From: Notoacmeibacter marinus
GTDB lineage: Bacteria; Pseudomonadota; Alphaproteobacteria; Rhizobiales; Rhizobiaceae
DNA: 64,000 nucleotides
Assembly (NCBI RefSeq): GCF_002238045.1
Contig: NZ_NBYO01000002.1
Span: forward strand, 310,001 to 374,000
Direction: 5' to 3'
Shown here: positions 61,086 to 64,000 of the stretch, piece after piece
Layout: each line of letters begins with the position of its first letter
Position numbering within the stretch: the stretch's first letter is position 1
The notes under the pieces: model-generated
The model's database searches: none
What the model was told of the DNA's origin: nothing
What the model saw: the letters and a program-made list of their open reading frames with translations, nothing else
Made by a program: the position numbers and the translations under genes

Positions 61086-61883
61086 TCAGGCGGCGTGGCT
61101 GACCCGGTCGTTGAAAAACAGCGCCTGGCTGATCAGCGCCTTTACCATGGCCGGATTGAATGGCTTGGTCACGAGAAACGCCGGTTCGGGCCGCTCGCCC
61201 GTCAAAAGCCGTTCCGGAAACGCCGTAATGAAGATGACCGGCACATCCGCCGTCGTCAGAATTTCATTGACTGCATCGATACCGGACGATCCGTCGGCCA
61301 GCTGAATATCGGCTAGAACCATTTTCGGACCTGTCTCTTCGAACAGCTTGACTGCTTCTGTGTGGGTTCGCGCAATCCCTGTCACCTGATGACCGAGATC
61401 GCTGACCAATTGCTCGATATCCATCGCGATCAGCGGTTCGTCCTCGATAATCATGATCGAGGTTGCGACCTGGCGGCTGATTTCTTCAGACGCCTGGGCG
61501 AGAAGCGTGTTCACTTCCTCCACGCCCTTCTCCAAAATCTCCGCCGTCTCGCGAATTGAGAAATTTTCCACCGAGGTCAGGAGAAAGGCCTGACGCGGCA
61601 AGGGCGGGACATTGGCAAGGTTCGCGGCGGCCTTCTGCTCCCAGGCGAAGGGAGACGATGTACGCGGCTCGATCTCCACATTGATCTGGCTGAAAAGTTT
61701 GGCGAACAATTTATAAACGGCGACACGGTCGCCGCTGGCATCCGGAAACATGGACACGTCTTCAATAAGCGCTTCGAGGACCGCTGCCACATAGGCGTCC
61801 CCTGATGCCTGCGATCCGGTCAAGGCGCGGGCGTAACGGCGCAACAGCGGTAAATGAGCCGCAATGCGTGTGGACAAAGACAT
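61086..61883 (-). CDS. phyR: General stress response regulator PhyR
   Basis: The anti-anti-sigma switch of the alphaproteobacterial general stress response. The 265-residue protein has an N-terminal sigma-like domain (1-135: IAAHLPLLRRYARALTGSQ, LPRQAFLLTSVENFSIRETAEIL) that captures NepR, and a C-terminal receiver domain (IMIIEDEPLIAMDIEQL; phospho-acceptor Asp 192 in VLADIQLADGSSGIDA; Thr 220; Lys 240 in VTKPFNP). Phosphorylation opens the sigma-like domain. It is divergent from nepR-ecfG and has its own EcfG promoter. Confidence 0.96.
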   Translation of the reverse strand: MSLSTRIAAHLPLLRRYARALTGSQASGDAYVAAVLEALIEDVSMFPDASGDRVAVYKLFAKLFSQINVEIEPRTSSPFAWEQKAAANLANVPPLPRQAFLLTSVENFSIRETAEILEKGVEEVNTLLAQASEEISRQVATSIMIIEDEPLIAMDIEQLVSDLGHQVTGIARTHTEAVKLFEETGPKMVLADIQLADGSSGIDAVNEILTTADVPVIFITAFPERLLTGERPEPAFLVTKPFNPAMVKALISQALFFNDRVSHAA

Positions 61884-61913
61884 TCTTTTAAAACTCCCCT
61901 ACGAGCCGGCCAT

Positions 61914-61939
61914 AACGCGACAGCACCCCGAATTGTTCC
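61914..61939 (-). promoter_or_regulatory. EcfG-type promoter of phyR
   Basis: On the minus strand GGAAC (61939-61935), 17-nt spacer, CGTT (61917-61914), 31 bp before the phyR start. Exact match to the EcfG consensus; autoregulation of phyR by the sigma factor is known in this group. Confidence 0.8.
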
Positions 61940-61949
61940 CTGCCGGGCT

Positions 61950-61974
61950 GGAACTTTTCGACCTCCGCATCATT
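61950..61974 (+). promoter_or_regulatory. Probable EcfG-type promoter of nepR-ecfG
   Basis: GGAAC (61950-61954), 16-nt spacer, CATT (61971-61974): one mismatch from CGTT. It lies 69 bp before the nepR start, divergent from the phyR promoter with the two -35 boxes only 10 bp apart. Confidence 0.55.
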
Positions 61975-62042
61975 TAGTGGCAATGCCGGAGGGGCCGCGG
62001 ACTGCAAGTATGGCAGCCGCCGGTCTGTAACAAGGGATAGGG

Positions 62043-62219
62043 ATGTTTTTGCAAATGAAAGAGCCGGCTCCAACGGAGCAGAACAGCGATATTTCACAGA
62101 AACTGCGCTCACTCTACGAAGCCGTGCAAGAAGAAGCGATTCCAGACAAATTCCTGGATCTTCTGGAGAAATTGGATCAAGCGGAGCAGGCGTCTCGGAG
62201 TACGTCCGATGACCACTGA
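62043..62219 (+). CDS. nepR: Anti-sigma factor NepR
   Basis: A 58-residue protein with the NepR core ISQKLRSLYEAVQEEAIPDKF-LDLLEKLDQAEQ (residues ~17-49), two helices that hold EcfG inactive until PhyR-P binds them. AAGGGA lies 6 nt before ATG 62043; an internal ATG at 62055 is possible. The 3' end overlaps ecfG by 11 bp, ensuring balanced synthesis of sigma and anti-sigma. Confidence 0.93.
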   Translation: MFLQMKEPAPTEQNSDISQKLRSLYEAVQEEAIPDKFLDLLEKLDQAEQASRSTSDDH

Positions 62220-62805
62220 TAAGGCAAAGAACAAGACCGGCGCTGAGGAATCCGTTTCGGAAAGTTCCGCCTTCAAGCGCGACTTGCTCGCCACGCTTCC
62301 CAGTCTCAGAGCCTTTGCGATTTCGCTGATCGGTCGGCACGACAAGGCCGACGACCTGGTTCAGGAAACCATCATGAAGGCTTGGGCCAAGCAGGAAAGC
62401 TTCGAGGCCGGAACGAATATCAAGGCCTGGCTTTTCACGATCCTGCGCAATGAATTCTACAGCCAGATGCGCAAGCGCGGTCGCGAAATTCAGGATAGCG
62501 AAGGCACCTATACCGAGAGCCTTTCGACCCATCCGGAGCAGTATGGTTCACTGGATCTGAAGGATTTCCGCAAAGCTCTGGACCAGTTGCCCGCCGATCA
62601 GCGCGAAGCAATCATCCTGATTGGCGCTTCCGGCTTCGCTTACGAAGAGGCGGCGGAAATCTGTGGCTGCGCGGTGGGCACGATAAAGAGCCGTGTCAGC
62701 CGCGCGCGAACACGCCTTCAGGAGATGCTAGGCGTCGCCGGCGAAGGGGATTACGGGCCGGACGCCGGCAATGCGGCAGTGACATCCCGGGCTTTCATTC
62801 ACTAA
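62209..62805 (+). CDS. ecfG: General stress sigma factor EcfG (ECF15)
   Basis: An extracytoplasmic-function sigma factor that directs RNA polymerase to GGAAC/CGTT promoters. The 198-residue protein has region 2 (LPSLRAFAISLIGRHDKADDLVQETIMKAWAKQ, ~32-62; NIKAWLFTILRNEFYS) and region 4 (LPADQREAIILIGASGFAYEEAAEI, CAVGTIKSRVSRARTRLQEML). ATG 62209 lies within the nepR end. No stress histidine kinase gene is in the window. Confidence 0.95.
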   Translation: MTTDKAKNKTGAEESVSESSAFKRDLLATLPSLRAFAISLIGRHDKADDLVQETIMKAWAKQESFEAGTNIKAWLFTILRNEFYSQMRKRGREIQDSEGTYTESLSTHPEQYGSLDLKDFRKALDQLPADQREAIILIGASGFAYEEAAEICGCAVGTIKSRVSRARTRLQEMLGVAGEGDYGPDAGNAAVTSRAFIH

Positions 62806-62834
62806 GCGAAGCCAGATAATACGGTCAGGTCTCG

Positions 62835-62864
62835 AACGGGATGGCTTTTCGAAGCTGTCCCGTT
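62835..62864. repeat. Hairpin AACGGGA...TCCCGTT between ecfG and the lipid kinase gene
   Basis: Perfect 7-bp arms around an inner GGCTT/AAGCT stem; three T follow. It may be a weak terminator for ecfG or attenuate read-through into the lipid kinase gene 33 bp further on. Confidence 0.45.
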
Positions 62865-62897
62865 TGCGATCAGGCGTCAGATTGCGAGGGTTGCCAG

Positions 62898-63839
62898 ATG
62901 AAGACGATTGCGGTGCTCAATGTCGATGGCGGTACGTTGCGAACCACCGATCTTGACGCATTCTCGGACCATCTGCGTCGCGCGTTCGAAAAGCAGGGCC
63001 ATGAGATCGAGGTCCGGCGGGTTCGCGGGGCCGAAATTACCGAGGCCCTGCAAAGCGCGGCGGATGAGTGCGAGGTTATGGTGGTGGGCGGCGGGGATGG
63101 AACCGTTTCGGCTGCTGCTGGCATCGCCTGGCACCAGGGGCGAGTTTTAGGCGTTCTGCCCGCTGGCACGATGAATTTGTTCGCGCGGTCGCTTGGCCTT
63201 CCTCTCGATATCAACGAAGCGGCCACGGCGCTCGCTCAGATGAACATCCGTCCGAGCGATATTGCGGATATGGACGGCAAAACCTTCGTTCATCAGTTTT
63301 CCGTTGGCCTTCAGCCACGTATCGTCGCCAAGCGAAGCGAGATCGAATACAATTCCAGGATCGGAAAGATCATCGCTTCGACGCGCGCCGCGCTGGCTGT
63401 CTTTTTCCATCCGACCTGGTTCCGCGGGGAACTGACGGTGGACGGCCGCCGGATCAGGCAGGGCCGCTTTGCGGTGATTACCGTGACCAACAATCCATAT
63501 GGCGAAGGGCACATGCCCTATGCGGACAAGCTGACGACGGGACAGCTCGGTATCTATTGGAGCCGCCCGCTCAGTACGTTCGGGTCGATACGGCTGACGA
63601 AGGATCTGCTGTTCGGTTCCTGGAAGCGCAATCAGGATTTCCGGGAAGAGGCCGGGGATAGGGTCAAGCTGCGTTTCAAGGGCAAGCTCCATCATGTGAG
63701 CGCTTCACTCGACGGTGAATTGCTGGAACCGAACAACCCGACCGTGGTGACCATCCATCCGGGCGAACTCAGGGCGATTTTTTGCCCGCAGAGCGAAGCA
63801 GCCGATGCCAGCGACAAGGGTAGCGCTACCGCTGCCTGA
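62898..63839 (+). CDS. Diacylglycerol kinase family lipid kinase
   Basis: A 313-residue DAGK_cat-family kinase that phosphorylates a lipid or sphingoid alcohol with ATP. The nucleotide loop VVGGGDGTVSAAAG lies at 62-75, followed by LGVLPAGTMNLFARSLGLP, and the C-terminal domain has a typical EGHMPYADKLTTGQLGIY and a SLDGELLEP motif. ATG 62898 is the family start (MKTIAVLNVDGG); the upstream in-frame Cys-rich stretch from 62841 crosses the hairpin. Lies 92 bp after ecfG; possibly cotranscribed. Confidence 0.9.
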   Translation: MKTIAVLNVDGGTLRTTDLDAFSDHLRRAFEKQGHEIEVRRVRGAEITEALQSAADECEVMVVGGGDGTVSAAAGIAWHQGRVLGVLPAGTMNLFARSLGLPLDINEAATALAQMNIRPSDIADMDGKTFVHQFSVGLQPRIVAKRSEIEYNSRIGKIIASTRAALAVFFHPTWFRGELTVDGRRIRQGRFAVITVTNNPYGEGHMPYADKLTTGQLGIYWSRPLSTFGSIRLTKDLLFGSWKRNQDFREEAGDRVKLRFKGKLHHVSASLDGELLEPNNPTVVTIHPGELRAIFCPQSEAADASDKGSATAA

Positions 63840-63861
63840 GATCGATCTCTTCTAACTGACG

Positions 63862-63892
63862 AAAAAAAGGGCGCGGTTTCGTCACCGCGCCC
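63862..63892 (-). terminator. Intrinsic terminator for the right-edge gene
   Basis: An 8-bp stem (GGGCGCGG / CCGCGCCC) with an 8-nt loop, followed on the minus strand by seven U. It lies 30 bp past the stop of the partial gene; it may also slow plus-strand read-through from the lipid kinase gene. Confidence 0.85.
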
Positions 63893-63921
63893 CCATGATT
63901 TCTGCCAGTATATTAAGTGGC

Positions 63922-64000
63922 TCAGTTCTGTTCGCGGCTTTCCGCCGGTTCCAACTGACCCGTTGTTCCGCCAGGCGCCGTTTCCAGCGTCTCGCCATCG
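63922..64000 (-). CDS. C-terminal end of an unidentified protein (truncated by the window edge)
   Basis: An open minus-strand frame runs from the window edge to a TGA at 63924-63922 and encodes a hydrophilic tail (...DGETLETAPGG...LEPAESREQN). A terminator directly follows, which supports a real gene end. The rest is outside the window; no family can be named. Confidence 0.55.
   Translation of the reverse strand, partial: DGETLETAPGGTTGQLEPAESREQN

Overview
The window is chromosomal DNA of a GC-rich alphaproteobacterium, most likely of the order Hyphomicrobiales (Rhizobiales). Four things point there: a complete division and cell wall (dcw) cluster with lpxC, bamD, recN and ligA downstream; an irr-type Fur regulator; a PhyR-NepR-EcfG general stress module; and an rnpB / lytic transglycosylase / amidase / DnaJ block just upstream of mraZ. 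I cannot name the genus from sequence alone.

Layout. Positions 1-3766 (+) hold the end of a cation/proton antiporter, prmA, a tiny reverse-strand protein and a three-domain Xaa-Pro aminopeptidase. From 30360 down to 3759 almost everything is on the minus strand, in transcription order: mraZ, rsmH, ftsL, ftsI, murE, murF, mraY, murD, ftsW, murG, murC, murB, ddl, ftsQ, ftsA, ftsZ, lpxC, bamD, recN, ligA, a GNAT acetyltransferase, azlC, azlD. Many neighbours overlap by 4 bp, which implies translational coupling. A CtrA-like motif precedes ddl-ftsQAZ and a three-repeat MraZ-type operator precedes mraZ. rnpB lies at 30805-31218 (-), followed by peptidoglycan-related genes and two small lipoproteins.

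Positions 34.8-54.3 kb are a mosaic of metabolic genes: a fused 5-oxoprolinase, PPi-dependent phosphofructokinase, wall hydrolases, a serine hydrolase, a glucosylglycerate cluster (HAD phosphatase, GpgS-type synthase and a convergent GH13 phosphorylase), a CPA2 antiporter, a DMT exporter with an amidase, an ArsR-methyltransferase fusion, trmO, a DUF2293 protein, a trans-aconitate methyltransferase and an SDR. An AT-rich ORFan at 54294-54797 stands out as foreign. ettA, a MATE exporter with an aberrant C-terminus, a lipase-like hydrolase and irr follow.

The right end (60.0-63.8 kb) is the general stress response core. phyR is divergent from nepR-ecfG. An EcfG-type promoter (GGAAC-N17-CGTT) precedes phyR, and a second (GGAAC-N16-CGTT) precedes a small uncharacterised gene at 60012-60347, which I therefore predict to belong to the stress regulon. 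A candidate sRNA with a strong terminator lies between them. The most interesting leads are the AT-rich ORFan, the predicted stress-regulon protein, the synthesis-plus-phosphorolysis glucosylglycerate cluster, a 30-residue membrane peptide behind a palindrome-rich leader, and the MraZ and CtrA sites.
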